Origin: Trichoplax sp. H2
Lineage: Eukaryota > Placozoa > Uniplacotomia > Trichoplacea
NCBI GenBank assembly: GCA_003344405.1
Contig: NOWV01000156.1
Coordinates: 118,061-182,060, forward strand
DNA: 64,000 bases
Direction: 5' to 3'
A program made the position numbers and the translations under genes. Shown here in pieces: positions 37,346 to 50,450 of the stretch. The notes under the pieces are model-generated. The model saw only the letters and a list, made by a program, of their open reading frames with translations, was not told the origin of the DNA and searched no databases. Each line of letters begins with the position of its first letter. Positions within the stretch are counted from its first letter, which is position 1.

Positions 37346-40300
37346 GTAGAATTTGATGGGATAGTAGGTATAAAAAGAATGTAATTTCAATTTTACTTGA
37401 AAGTAATCTTTAATTTATAGTCCACGATGGCATATTTTAAAGCACGATCTATTGTACCATTATTGGATACATACTTTTATAGTGTTTTAAGTATTTCGGT
37501 ATTGTATTTCTTCGATAAGACGGAGATCGTCTACGACAATAACTTGTAAATTTTGTTGAAATTTGGATCCTTGATTTAGAACTACATGCTATTCCTCTTG
37601 GTATATTGTTTATGTATATTTTATGTGTGCATCAATTTATGATTGTTACAGTACAAGTAAATACATTAAAAAGAACAATCATGACACATCATTTAATATC
37701 CTGCTATCAATAATCTTATTCATGCACAATTTGTTTTGACGGTATTTCTTTAATTATGTTGTTATTTTCTCAATATTCCTATCTGTACCTACTTATCGTT
37801 ATGATTATCCTATATCGCATCTTCTACTGGCTTATTTGGGTTATTAATGCCTTCGATTCAAATTCTATATGAAATATGTGACGATCATATAAATAATTGA
37901 TAGTTAATCTTGACTTTCTAAGTAAGAAGACTTGTCTATGATAGGAAAGATTTATTCATAAACTGAAGCCTAATGTTCAAAAAGTAGAACGTAACGTATA
38001 TGTTGGCAATTTTACTTCATTCGCCGACTTAATATTATATTTTTTAGTAACTTTCAATTTTTTTCCGTAGTGATGTGTCCATAATTCTAATATTGAATTA
38101 GGCTAGTGAATTCTTTCCCGATCCTATTATGAATATCTGTAAATTGATAGTCTTAGTTTTTATTGAATTAATACGGACAATTACACTTTAAATCAATCAT
38201 GTAATTATAGCGTATGCAATATTGTTGCAAGCGAATCTTATGATATAAATTTCTGCTCCTTTAGGTTATAAAATTTTTACACCCTAAAATATTGATACCT
38301 ACATGATCAAATTATTAGTAATGCAATAACAACTATTTCTCGACAATTAATCCTTTCTTTGTTTGAAATTAAATTACCATGAAACATCATCCTACATCTT
38401 ATCCATTAGTTAGTGACGTCGTATTATTTATTAAAACTATTGCAATCAATGGTGCAAACAGGGCAAGCAAGCTATAAACAATTGCTGCACTATCCAATCA
38501 TTGCTATGTATGCAGAAATTTTATAATACCAAAAATAAAATAAAGATTAAATGAAAATACTAGTGTATCGGTATTTTATCTGGCTCATAGCCTATTTTGG
38601 CATTATTAATGTGCCAGTTAAGCACACAGTAGTATGTTTATTCAAGAAGGCAAACATTCTTATCAATTGCAATTAATCATCAGATTATATTAATACAAGA
38701 ATGCAACAATCTATCAATATTTGATGGATAAAGTTTACATGTACTAATTGGAATCACAATGGAGAACAATATTTGATAAAATTCAGTATCTTATTTTAAT
38801 TAAAAAGTAAGACCTAAAAATAAGACTATCCATGTTGTTTAATACCTTGATTATTACAGATCTCCTCTATCAACAGTATACAAATGTCCGTTCACAATGG
38901 ATTGGAGTGTTTTATCATTTCTTAGCACCTTCTCACATAAAATTTTCACATGGAAAGGTGTTTACCCCGTCATCGTAGTAGTTTTTAAATCATTAAATCG
39001 GTGGTAAAGATTCGATTTCAATCATTAATCACACTCGATCGATGAAAGCCTACAAGCTACTTGAACGTAAATCATGAAACGACATTTAATTATACAATTA
39101 CTTAATTACATAAGTTAAGAATTAAATGATCGTCAGTTAAAACTAGAAGGCTTCAAAAGTACGCCAATACTATGCAAATACTCTTCTTTCTGACTTGGAG
39201 ATCAATCTGTAAAACAATCGGAAAGTTGTATATTTTCCTTCGCCACTCAGGTAAAATTTCTAAGTGATAGTACATTCAGACAACTAATTAATAACAATCT
39301 ATTTCTAGAGTAAGAAATTAAAATATAACTTTTTCTAAATACGAAGAAATTAGCTAATATATAATTAAGTTTGGTCTTTTATTTTACCTTGATGTGTATA
39401 AATAAAAAAGCTAAATAACCTTTCGTTCGGAAAATTATCGGAAATGACAGGTAATTAATAAATTTATGATTATTTACAATACGTTTTTGTTTCAGATATG
39501 AAACGTAAACTCGGGCATAATTTTAAGTTGTATATTTATTTTTGCCCTATAATTGTAATATTAAGTCATATTCGTTCTAATAATACTAAGAGCTAACAGA
39601 CCATTCCGATTTAAATTTACCCTGCTACACTGTCTTACATGTACAAGTGAGATAGCAAATGTTCTTCCTTTTCAACGAAATCAACAGCCACTATAAGTAG
39701 CAAATATTATCCTACTGATAGTACTTCTTATTTCAGTATTATTAGATCTATATCTAGAGATAATTTGCAGTTATTTTTACTCAAGAAAGTAAAAGATCGA
39801 TTGGAATTAAATTACGGCTGTCCCAAAATCTAAAATTTAAGTATTAACACCAGCTAATCTATTTTACTGCAGAAACAAGACAATTTTAACCTATTCAATT
39901 AGTTTACTATATGAGTAAAAAATTTGGCGATCTTTCCTTTAGATAAAGTTAAGAAATTATCTAAATCGCTAAAATTACAAAGCTGCCATACTGTTTATTT
40001 CACATCTTATTATATACTTTAAAATACGTATATTTTACAAATCATAAGCGCAATTCCAATCATTTATGAAAAAGTAAATTAACAATATAACATTTAATGC
40101 ATACAAGAACAAGAATATTTTAGTCATTAACTATGGTACAGGAACAAGCCAATTTTTGATTCATTCAAGCTAGTCAGAGCAATCGGAATATAAAAATCTA
40201 ATTTTAATTATTTTACAGTACAATTGTACTACTTAATTCGGATCATTTTCGAGCCGCTATATACGTTTGCCCATAGTAATGTATTACACGGTATCACCCC

Positions 40301-40428
40301 TTTCTCTACTATCTGAATAGATATATTAGTGTGTTATTCTTTTCCCTTATATATTCAGTTAATCATTACTATTTATGTAATTAATTGGTAATTAGTCAAC
40401 TTAGTTATAATAGCTGGCGCAGCAGTAG
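37346..40428. other. Convergent intergenic region between MED25 and the pitchfork-like gene
   Basis: About 3 kb of AT-rich DNA with no open frame of note and no repeat array recognised. It should contain the 3' UTRs of both flanking genes. Confidence 0.5.
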
Positions 40429-43400
40429 CTAAAAATATAGCGATAAATATGCTTCTCGAAATTTTAACTTTTTTAGTTCTCTTTCTGTCATCACCTATGA
40501 TTACGTAAGATAAATGAAATTAAATATAGATACAACATACCGTAAATAAGATAAAATGTCTGTTAAGATGAAAAGTAACCAACTAGAGGGCTTACAGTGT
40601 CGTCTTCAGTAAGGTGATATTTTATCTTAATACTATTTCGCAGTGGCTTCCTACCGAAAGCTACAGGGACAGTAACACGTCGATTTCGATTAATTTCATG
40701 TTCATATGCTCCAGGACTGCAAAGTAAAATTTATAAATAAGTTAGCCTATCATTTAGGTATAATACGATATTTTCATATAGACTATAACTGAAAAATGAG
40801 CATTGCAATAATATATTTCGCTCCAAGTTTGCTATTTTAATACCCTGGATTCGCGTAAGTTTTCTATCCAATCCAATGGCAAAGATTTAACATCAATGTG
40901 CAATGAAAAAGAAAACGATAATTTAATAAACTTTTTATGACGTAGATTATATCATCAATAATATTACTTATTAATAATGCTCTGAACTAGTGAGCTAACA
41001 GTGGACATACACTTAAAAACTATTAATTTATACGTTATTAATATTTTATCAAGACCTTCAGCATCGCCAAAGTGAGACGACGCATTTTAAATTGTCAATT
41101 ACTAGAGTTTTCATATCGCTTAATGGAAATCATTAAATAATAGTACAACATTAAATAATGATATATTAGGCTAGGAATTAAACCAATCCACGAGCTTTTT
41201 TAAAATAAAATCTACTTAGAAACTAATGTATTAACATCTTAGCAATATATGGTTGAAAATTGTTTTAAGTGGCTTAATGTGTATTTTTAAGTCTATGATC
41301 TAGTAAGTTATGAACTATGAATACTTTAATTTATCGAGATCTCTAATAATGTAATGACGAACAATTTAAAATTGATAAAAGCCTTGTTGATTATTGCTTA
41401 ACATTTATTATACACAGATTATGTGAGGGAAACATATGTTTATCCGACAATCTAGACAAGCACATCTTTGATATCCATTAAAATACCATGCCAGAATAAA
41501 TACTAATATTTATTTTAACTGGCAGTGGTAACGATTCTATTTCTTTACTATCTATATGAAGATTAGAGAAAAAGATAATCTTGTCTACTGCAATATTTAG
41601 TTTGTTTGAGAAGCTCGTATTACTAAAGCATAACTCCATAATCATATAAATATAAATGAATACCCTTAACTGATAGGCTCTCTATAATCTTTGATTGTTA
41701 CTGCATAAAGGTTCAGTAAATGAATAGCTTAAATAATGCTTGGTATACGATCTGTAGTACTATTGGTATCTAAGAAAGAAAAATTAATTTTCTACTATGC
41801 TGTCAGTTTAAATCTATAACTAAGTACATTTTAGAGGCACCGAACACTGATTTACGTGCAAATTATGACTACACATAATGCATCATTATTTAAAGGGCTT
41901 TGAATAGCTATAAAACTGATCATAAATCAAGCCATTAGTAGCGTTGCAGCATCCTAGATTATACTCCTAGCTTAGAATACACGTATACCGCCAGAATATA
42001 AATCCTTTCTCACTACCAAATATTTGCTTTGTGATCTTATGAAATCACAGAAAATGAATATCATCATCTATCCATTACTAGTTAGGCACATGCACTAATA
42101 TTAACCATTATATTACAAATATATAAGTGAAATATATTTTGCTTTACTCCACAAACTGTACAGAAAAAGAAATAAAATACTACATTTTACACTGCATAAA
42201 CTGTACTTTAGACCATACATTTTAATATATATTTGATTTAAATTAGACCATTGTCTTACATAATACTGCTTTAACGAAATAAAGGAGATGTTATATTCTT
42301 TCAATAGTAATAGAATTTTTAATCAATTCATGTATACTCTATTTCAATTAAATTAGAACAGAGGATCCTGTATTGATAGGATGACGAATTATAATGCAAG
42401 CAAATTTAATTACTATTTACTAATTGAATCTGGGTACCCGTAGTACCCAGATTCTACGGGTATGCTCTATCTACTAGATACTATGGGTAAGCTCTGGCTA
42501 AATGCAAAGTCAGCTAACATTGACTTGCTTAATAAAAACAAACTAAATTCATGTTTGAGTTGATCATTTCAACTGTAACTGCAATGCAATTGATGAAATA
42601 GTAAATCATTCTTATTATAATAATACAGTTTAAGTTATTGATTTTGAATCTATTTCTAGATTAATTGTCTAATATTCTCGATTTATATAGTGCTGGGAAA
42701 GATCAAGAGTCAGTTATACTTTAAGGATGAAACAAAATATAATATTATAAAACTCAACGAAAGCCCTTAAACAAGTTGAAAAATTTGTAATCATCATCTT
42801 GACTAAAAATACATTTACACTTTTAATTATAAATTATAGTGATTATAGTAGAAGTATCGCAGTAAACATATGCGGTATATGAATATAAATAAACAATCTA
42901 TACTTATTTCCATCAATTAAAGAAGTTAGCAGCATAATCATTCCTTAGCTTAAAAGTAAATAAAATAAAGAGGAAATCTACCCTGACTACGAAAACTACT
43001 AATTTTATGTGTTATAATTGCATTAGTACCAGTACTGTGTACAACTTGATAAATACTGCATAATGACCAAATAGTAGCACAAATATAGTTAACTGTAGTA
43101 TTTAACATAATTCAACGATTTTATCCTTTTGATTGCATTATAAAGCATACGCTAGCATTTAAGATTTTCTTTCTATGTTGTATCGTATTCAAGTTAATCT
43201 GATCATATATAATAGAATGGTTTCAGCATGAAACTTTGCTGAGAGTAATATAAAATAGAAGCGAAATTAGAATTTAAAGCTAATATAATCTTGATTAAGT
43301 ATACTAAGTGATTATTTAGCTTTCGTTTCTAACTATATAGTTGCTTCAGATCACATGATGGTCGCTACTATTTAGTATCTTTGAAATATTGCTATCGAAT

Positions 43401-45081
43401 AGTAATGTAAAGCATAAAATAGATACGAGATAGTTATAACTTAGAGCTTCTTCTCAAATATGCTATACTGTTTTAAAAATATTAATACATCAAAATAAAG
43501 AAACCGATGCCGCATTGTACGATTCGAAATTTCTGTTCACTTAATTAACTACCTTATACTGTACTATATACTTAAGCTTTGCATTCCTTTCACAAGGGAT
43601 GACAATTTTACGTCCTGTGATTTTATTAGCCCTTAAATGTACTGTGATAGTTATAGCGTGAAACTTTCTCGGCATTCATATAGAGTTATAAACAACTATA
43701 GAATAATTTTAGTATGTATATATTGGTCAAATTTCTGTGATTTTGTTCAATTGATTGAACTATATTGTATGACTGCACTGACAACTTCTTTTCAAACGTA
43801 TAAATAACTTAGTATGGCAGTTCTGCGGGACTTCAGCAAAGTAATCTATTTTAGCCAATATATTTAAAAAGTTTTGATGTCTTCGATCGTAATAAATTGT
43901 CTACAAACCTTTATCTGCGGCAACTTCATGGCAGTATTAAATGGCTTATATGCCGGCTTTGCAACCGTTAATTTGGGTCTCTGATATTCTGCTGGGCTAG
44001 GAAAATCATTCTAATAAAAAAACAGTTATAATTTATTTTCGCATCAGTAAATTCATATATATTACGGTCGGAAATTAAACGTTAGTGGATTAATAGTCAA
44101 AAAGATTCGAATTCTACTCTTATATTTAAAAATAGCTGTCATACATTATTAATCTAATTTAGAACCGGAATTAGCATCATTTATAACTTACTATGTGGGG
44201 TTTAGGAAATCGTGCCGCTGACCGACTAGAAAATCCATAACCTCGATTACTTTCTACATGATTCGCTAGCAATGCCAATGATCGCGTCATCTATAATAAT
44301 TATAAATTGGCATTAAGAACCATTACAGCCAATCTAAACTATGTACGACTTAGTTATCAGCAACTTATGATATTAATGATTCAATATATTGAAATACAAT
44401 CTAGAGCCAAAACCTAAAAAACATCATTGCATTACATATTATATATATTAAATAGTTAATAACCTCTAATATATTAATGCAATACTAAATTTTTAGACTA
44501 GAAACATTATCTATCGTGAAATTACTAATTTTCAGGGCTTTTTCAAATTATATCACCAGTACATTAGTAAGATAAAGTTTAAGGATGTAATGGGATACAT
44601 GTTTTTTACTGTTCAATCAGGAAAAAATTACTTAACCAAGTAATCCAACATAATTTAATCATAATGCTATTAGTCAATCTTGATTGATTTAAAAGTCAAT
44701 AATAGAATTCAGCATAGGCTCTTTCTAGGCTTAAAGTAATTTTGAGTGAAACGTTAGTATATCCATTTATATTTACTTCATCATTCTCGTAACAACCAGG
44801 TCCAAGATGAGAATCATGATGAAATGCTGTTTCCCCTCCTAATCGATTCGTTAGAGGTTTCTCGGTAAAAAGGGAACGATTTTGAGTTGTTCCAAAAACT
44901 ACATCCGGACCTTTAGGCGCTAAAATAAAGAACTGTTATTAGCTCACTGATTTAAATTTGATTTCTGTAATAACAAAATTTTCAATGATGATAGATAAGC
45001 TGCTTCTAGTATCCAGTTAAAAATATTTTAACAATGTCTTACAGTATTCTTACCTTCTTGTGATTTTAAGCTAGCCGACAT
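40429..45081 (-). CDS. CIMAP3 (PIFO)-like: Pitchfork / ciliary microtubule-associated protein 3-like
   Basis: Predicted small ciliary protein (about 190 residues, close to the animal pitchfork length). Exons from 5' to 3': 45054-45081 (MSASLKSQE), 44777-44919 (FGTTQNRSLF ... HLGPGCYEND), 44192-44290 (NRGYGFSSRSAARF), 43909-44010 (FPSPAEYQRPK), 40596-40716 (PGAYEHEINRNRR) and 40429-40494, ending REAYLSLYF and stop. The FGTxQxR-LF start, GPGCY and PGAY turns, GY-x-AR-F block and AYLSLY end are in pitchfork order. The exon ending at 43909 and the one starting at 40716 do not join in phase, so a very short exon in the 3.2-kb intron between them is probably missing from this reading. The gene is consistent with a ciliated animal. 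A relative in the same SHIPPO-like repeat class is the main alternative. Confidence 0.85.
42426..42473. repeat. Overlapping alternative hairpins in a pitchfork intron
   Basis: A perfect 12-bp inverted repeat (GAATCTGGGTAC at 42426 and its complement at 42443-42454) has a 5-base loop CCGTA. A second inverted repeat (ACCCGTAG and CTACGGGT) overlaps it, so only one can form at a time. A degenerate direct copy (CTATGGGTAAGCTCT) follows near 42481. No role is shown by context. Confidence 0.82.
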
Positions 45082-46206
45082 CTTGATTTGCTCACTACTT
45101 TAACAATTAGCTGATGAGATTTGAGGCAGTTGTTGAGGTTATGCTTGGGTTGCTATGGCAACTATTCAATACCAACCTCTTTCTATTTAACAGCTTCTCT
45201 CGATGAATATTATTAATTAATATATAAACAATACATTGCTCGTCATCATATTACAATCAACGTCTTGATTGTATCTTATATCTAGACTTTATCTTATTGG
45301 CAAGGGTACTAAGACATTTATCAGTCACTCTGGACGTTATAACTCAACTTGATTAATCCCAATTACAACTGTAGCTTAATGAGGCAACTGAGTCAGACTT
45401 CTATTCGAGCTTAAAGTATATAATCTCACATTATTTATTTATTATAAAATATAGCTTATAAATTAAAGCCAATTCTCCTTTCTATATGGCATAGAGATCA
45501 GCTGGAGAAATCTACCTTAACTGATTCCGTGCATACTCATACTGATCCGATTCGGAAAATGAAAATGAGCACATAAAACATTAGTGCATAGTTTTTAAAC
45601 ATATGAATTGGGTATAAGTAGCAGGAGTCAGATCCTCTATAATATTAATAATATATGCCAGAGTAGTTTACTTAAAAATAAACGTTCACACTATCAATTT
45701 GTTGCCCTAAATTTGACCGTTGTTTTGCTAATCTATCGACAAACCCAAGTAGTCATGTACATATAATACGCGATAGTGTGACATACTTTATTATGTAATA
45801 TGTATAAACGTATCATGTTTCTGGCGTCAAGATAAGAAAGGGAGCTCAGATAATGATTTTATAGATGTTTCGGAATGTGACTGAATCATCTTTTACTTAA
45901 TGAACAATAGACTTCTAGTTAAAACGATTTGAAATTATATTGTTATAAAATGATTCAGGAACACGATTTTAAATAACACTATATGTTACAGTGTCTTGCT
46001 ATAGGCTAAATATAGTTAACTCTATAAATTTTCCTTCTCTGTTACAAAGAGTTAAGATTATGCAAGTTATACAAAGGTGCTAATCCAATACACAAGGAAA
46101 TGGTAATCAAGACAAACATAAATACATGTACATACATAAACGAAGGGATATATGAACAATAAGTTACAAGTTTAGAGTAGAGAAACTAGCAGAAATTAAT
46201 TTATTC
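45082..46206. other. Region between pitchfork 5' end and UMPS 3' end
   Basis: Both genes are on the minus strand. This interval should include the pitchfork promoter and UMPS 3' UTR. AT-rich, with no specific element recognised. Confidence 0.45.
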
Positions 46207-49200
46207 CTACAATAGATCATTGTAAGCAGCAAAGGCAGCCTCTTTGTAAGCAATAGTTGCGGCAAGTGGATCTTCAGCTTGGTATATTCCACTACCAACA
46301 ATAACAACATCACTCTGCCTATTCTTAATGACCTATTCGAAATAGAAATAAAAAATATCCAAAGTTACATAAGTAAGTATTTTAACAGAATATGTGCATC
46401 CTTCATTACTTCATCCGGTGTCAAATACTGCTGACCAAGAGTTCCCATTCCAGCTGCAAGCTTAACACCTGAAGCAAATCATGCGTTGTAAACTTTGATT
46501 ATATCTCGGTTATCACTGCTTAAATAAGAATCAAATTTGCGCATATTACATGATGTGGCAAATTTACCTGGCGTTATATGAATAAAATTAGGTTTACTAG
46601 ATAGCTTCTGTCTACAAATAAATCCAGCTACAAAACCGCTGTGGTCTTCGGCAATCTTAAGAACACCTAATTAATTATATTATGAATATATTGGAATTTC
46701 TAACTTCATGTACTAATATCTAATAGCCTTCAATCAGAATGACTCAAGTAAGATATCATCAGCAAAAACTACCATTTGTGTAAGCTTCCGAAGCTAAGTT
46801 TCCATCGGAACTCATTTGAGCAATTAAAAGGCATGCTCTATCTCGATTGCCACTACCCTAAATTTAATAATGTCAATCAAGTAATTAATCAAATCACATC
46901 AGTCAATATTTTAAAAGTATCCTAATTGAAAATACTACAATATCCAACATTAAACTAATAATTGCACTTTTAATAAGTACCTTCACAAGAGCTTCAATAA
47001 CACCAGGGCCAGAAACGGCATGAGCAGTTACAAAATCTGCCCATTCACATATGTGATATCCATCTACATACTGCTTGTAAACTGTATTACCGATATCAGC
47101 AAATTTACTATAATAGAAGGGATAGTTCGGCCATGTTAGATAAATACTTCAAATAATGTCAGGTTTTGTTCGATAAATAAAGTTTGCTTACCTGTCTTCC
47201 AGTATCAAGAAATTTTGCTCGTCTGCTACATTACGCAATTTATAAATTAGGTCAAGTTTGAAATTTTCAACTGCAAATGTATTTATGTGCGTCTTGATAG
47301 CACAAATATGGGGTCCAACAATAGATGCCAACTAAAACAAATCAAGAGGTGATGTTATTTATCCGTGTTTCAAAAATTTTTTAAAGTGCAGACAAAATAA
47401 GTTTATTACTTCTAAAAAATAATAAAAGCTTATTCCTTACATCGAGTAAGGTATCCAGACTATCAACATCAGCAGAAAAGATTAAATTAGTCGACTTTTG
47501 CGTCATAACGTTCAATAGTTTCTTCGCGACCGGATTTGCGGTTAAAAGCGCTCTCTCTTGAAAGTTAAGCTAAAAGGAAGAAGTAAATTTTGAAGATAAC
47601 ATTATTCAATTCCTTATTATCACTGGTTTCTTCAAACTTTTAGTTCGCTGTTACTTGTTTAGCTTGCACTGGTGGTTCTTTAGCAACAATCATGTTATTC
47701 GCAGAAAGGTACTGTTGAACGTAGTCCTTTAATTCTGTGGAAATTTTATTATTTTGGTAAAGGATGTCTAACACCTGTGATCCTGTACAGACACTAGTTA
47801 TCGAATAAATTGATCAATTCTTTGATTAGACTTTTTGACACTGAATGAGACAACTCAATTCTAGATGTTGTGCAAACGCGTATGTATGTTTGTTTAACGA
47901 TTTTTACCAAATTACTAGCAACGAATACCTTGACAAATGGACATTATATTCTGTTCCAAGTCTTTCCTTACCACCTTGCTCGCGATCAATAAATGTAACA
48001 GCATGAGTTACAACAAATCCTGCATCTCTTAAAGCCTAGAAGTACGCCAATATTAAATATACAAATTTTACTTTATATCAATTATAGCCGTCAGAAACAA
48101 ACACTCCCATTTTCCAATGCACAAGTATCAAGCCTTTAATCACTTTTTCTTAACTTTAACTTACCGTCACAGTCTCTATTACACTTGTCCCGCTAGTGAC
48201 AACATCTTCAACAACAAGACAGTTACTTCCTTTTGGTAAATCACTATCAACAAGTTTCTAGGATTGGAAGGTACCAAGTAGCGGAGTATTAGTAATAGGT
48301 CAATAGGCACAAGATCATTCCGCAGTAAATTGAATATCGTAAATTGGCGCCAGTGAATAGATATTCTGTATTTCATATCTATATTCTATCGTGCCGCAAA
48401 CTGAATGTTGCCTGGCGACATTATCTATCTAGTTTTAGTATTACTAAGAAATTTTGGTCATCGATCAACCTTGACCTAGCATAGGCACAATCGCATGATA
48501 ATTTCGACATAAAGTAGAACAGAATCAATACTTGAAAGGCGTATCAAGTAAATTGAACTGTAGTTGTAGTATATTTCAAACCCATAGACAAGCAGAATAA
48601 AATATACAGGTTACTCGATAGATCAGCCGCGTTGATCACATTCGCAATAATGATTGCTTCTACGAATATCGACCAACCGGCTACTTTAACAACTAATGCA
48701 CAAACTATACAAAACAAGATCAAGTACAATCTAGGAATGACTGGCTATATTAAGAAAGCGAACGATTATGATGAGCTTTATGTCTAATTTACTTGACATA
48801 TTATATGAGGCAAGATTGAATAGAGCAAAGAATAGTCAAGCCCCTGTAATTATAACTGATGTTCAAAGCCTGGCGTACGTTACAGTCTTACCTTGGAAAC
48901 ACCATGTTGTTTGGCAAATGGTCTCTTCAGCACCAATGGTAGATCATGAGCAAGAGAAATTGCCTATAATCAATCAATTTATTTTTTCCTTTAAAACGTA
49001 TCAATTGCCTACAACGATCAGATAGCTCTTTTACAGATAGAAATGATTTCTCTAAGGGTACAGATTAATCCATTCTTATCCTCATGCTATTTACATCAGC
49101 ATAACAAATTGCTCCAAGCGGTACACCACAGATACAGTCGTAGGTCGCGTTGTCACCTAATTGGCAAGCTTGCCACATTAGTCCACTTGCTTCTTCCTAT

Positions 49201-49557
49201 GGAGTACAGTTATAAATCAGAACGATGAGATCAAAACGAAGCAATTTTAGTCTTATTGTACATCCGTAAGAAAAGTTGGTGATCAAATCGCATACGCTCG
49301 ATGACCGAACTTGTTGAACTAATTGCAACACCTTGGAGGTTGCTTTTCTGCACGCATCGATCGAACTGAATGATAGACTAGCTCAAGCTTACCCTTAACT
49401 TCGCATTATTGTTCAACGTTCGCAAATTAAAGTATGCAGGTGACTTTGCTCCAGATTTTAAAGTAAATTCTTGCCCAGGATCGGCAAATTTAATTGCTCC
49501 ACTATCGAAAAGTTGCAATAAAATACTTCGCAATGAACTTAATAGAGTTGCAGCCAT
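46207..49557 (-). CDS. UMPS: Uridine 5'-monophosphate synthase (OPRT-OMPDC fusion)
   Basis: Bifunctional enzyme making UMP from orotate and PRPP, then decarboxylating OMP: the last two steps of pyrimidine synthesis. Exons from 5' to 3': 49393-49557 (start [11 protein letters not shown]), 49095-49196, 48892-48963, 48165-48257, then one near 47970-48035, 47655-47782, 47441-47569, 47192-47331, 46982-47107, 46773-46857, 46568-46666, 46410-46468 and 46207-46332. The first four join in phase 0. The OPRT half carries the PRPP-binding loop [16 protein letters not shown]. The OMPDC half carries SADV, KTH and the catalytic block [10 protein letters not shown], with K and D retained. The protein ends AYNDLL. 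The splice between the DREQGG exon and the SQVLDIL exon is uncertain and probably needs a small extra exon near 47855-47885. The order OPRT then OMPDC is that of animals and plants. Confidence 0.95.
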
Positions 49558-49857
49558 AACGGATTGTGACTTGTGATGTACAGTACTACTAGTAAAATAG
49601 ACCTAGCAGGAACATAAACTGCGCACGCTCTAACGAAATCTACGCTAAGAACAGCAACCATATGATGTGGGCTTAAGGTGGATATTATCCAACCAAGTGA
49701 AGAATAATTTGAACACGAAGTAGAAAGGATATAGTAGAAGGTTAGAGGGCAAGAAGAAGGCCACCTTCTTGTAGGCCATTATCAATAATATCTGATCACT
49801 CATAACTATCAATTTTACGCGTGATATATCATTGTATTACGATTACCAGGTATACTG

Positions 49858-50450
49858 TATGCACCCGTAATAGAGGATCTTCTCGTCGTCTGTTAATTAT
49901 CTAGGCCAGTTGGCATATATTTAAATTAGGTGAATCATATAAATTTGAATATTATAAAGAACTGCAGTAATTTATATTGTAGATTAATAATTGTGTACAG
50001 GTATTGGAAGATCTTCTCGTAGTCTATAATCTAGGCTAGTTGTATTATATTTAAATTAGGTGAATATTATAAATTTGAAGATTATAAAGAACTGAAGTGA
50101 TATATACTGCAGACTAATAATATACTTAGGTATTGCAAGGTCTTCTCGTAGTCTATGATCTAAGCCAGTCGTAATATATATAAATTAGATAAATATTATA
50201 AATTTGAATACTGTATTATAAAGAACTCAAGTATTTTATACTACAGATTAATAATGATACACGAGAAGTGAAAGATCTTCTCGTAGTCTATAATCTAGGC
50301 CAGTTGTAATATATTTAAATTAAGTGAATAATATAAATTTCAATATTATAAAGAACTGAAGTGATTTGTACTGCAGATTAATACTTATACGTAGGTTTGA
50401 GAAGATTTTCTCAAAGGTCTATAATCTAGGCCACTTGATACATATTAAAA
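49858..50450. repeat. Tandem repeat, about 130-bp period, 5 copies
   Basis: The anchor TCTTCTCGTAGTCTATAATC, or a close variant, recurs at about 49876, 50010, 50140, 50274 and 50401 (spacings 134, 130, 134 and 127). Each copy continues with a TATATTTAAATTAG...AATATTATAAATTTGAA block and TATAAAGAACT. Copies are diverged. It lies 300 bp upstream of the UMPS start codon. Confidence 0.88.

Noticed and set aside
48768-49228. Two plus-strand ORFs of 61-85 codons
   Set aside because: They run antisense to UMPS exons 2 and 3 and are shadows of that gene.
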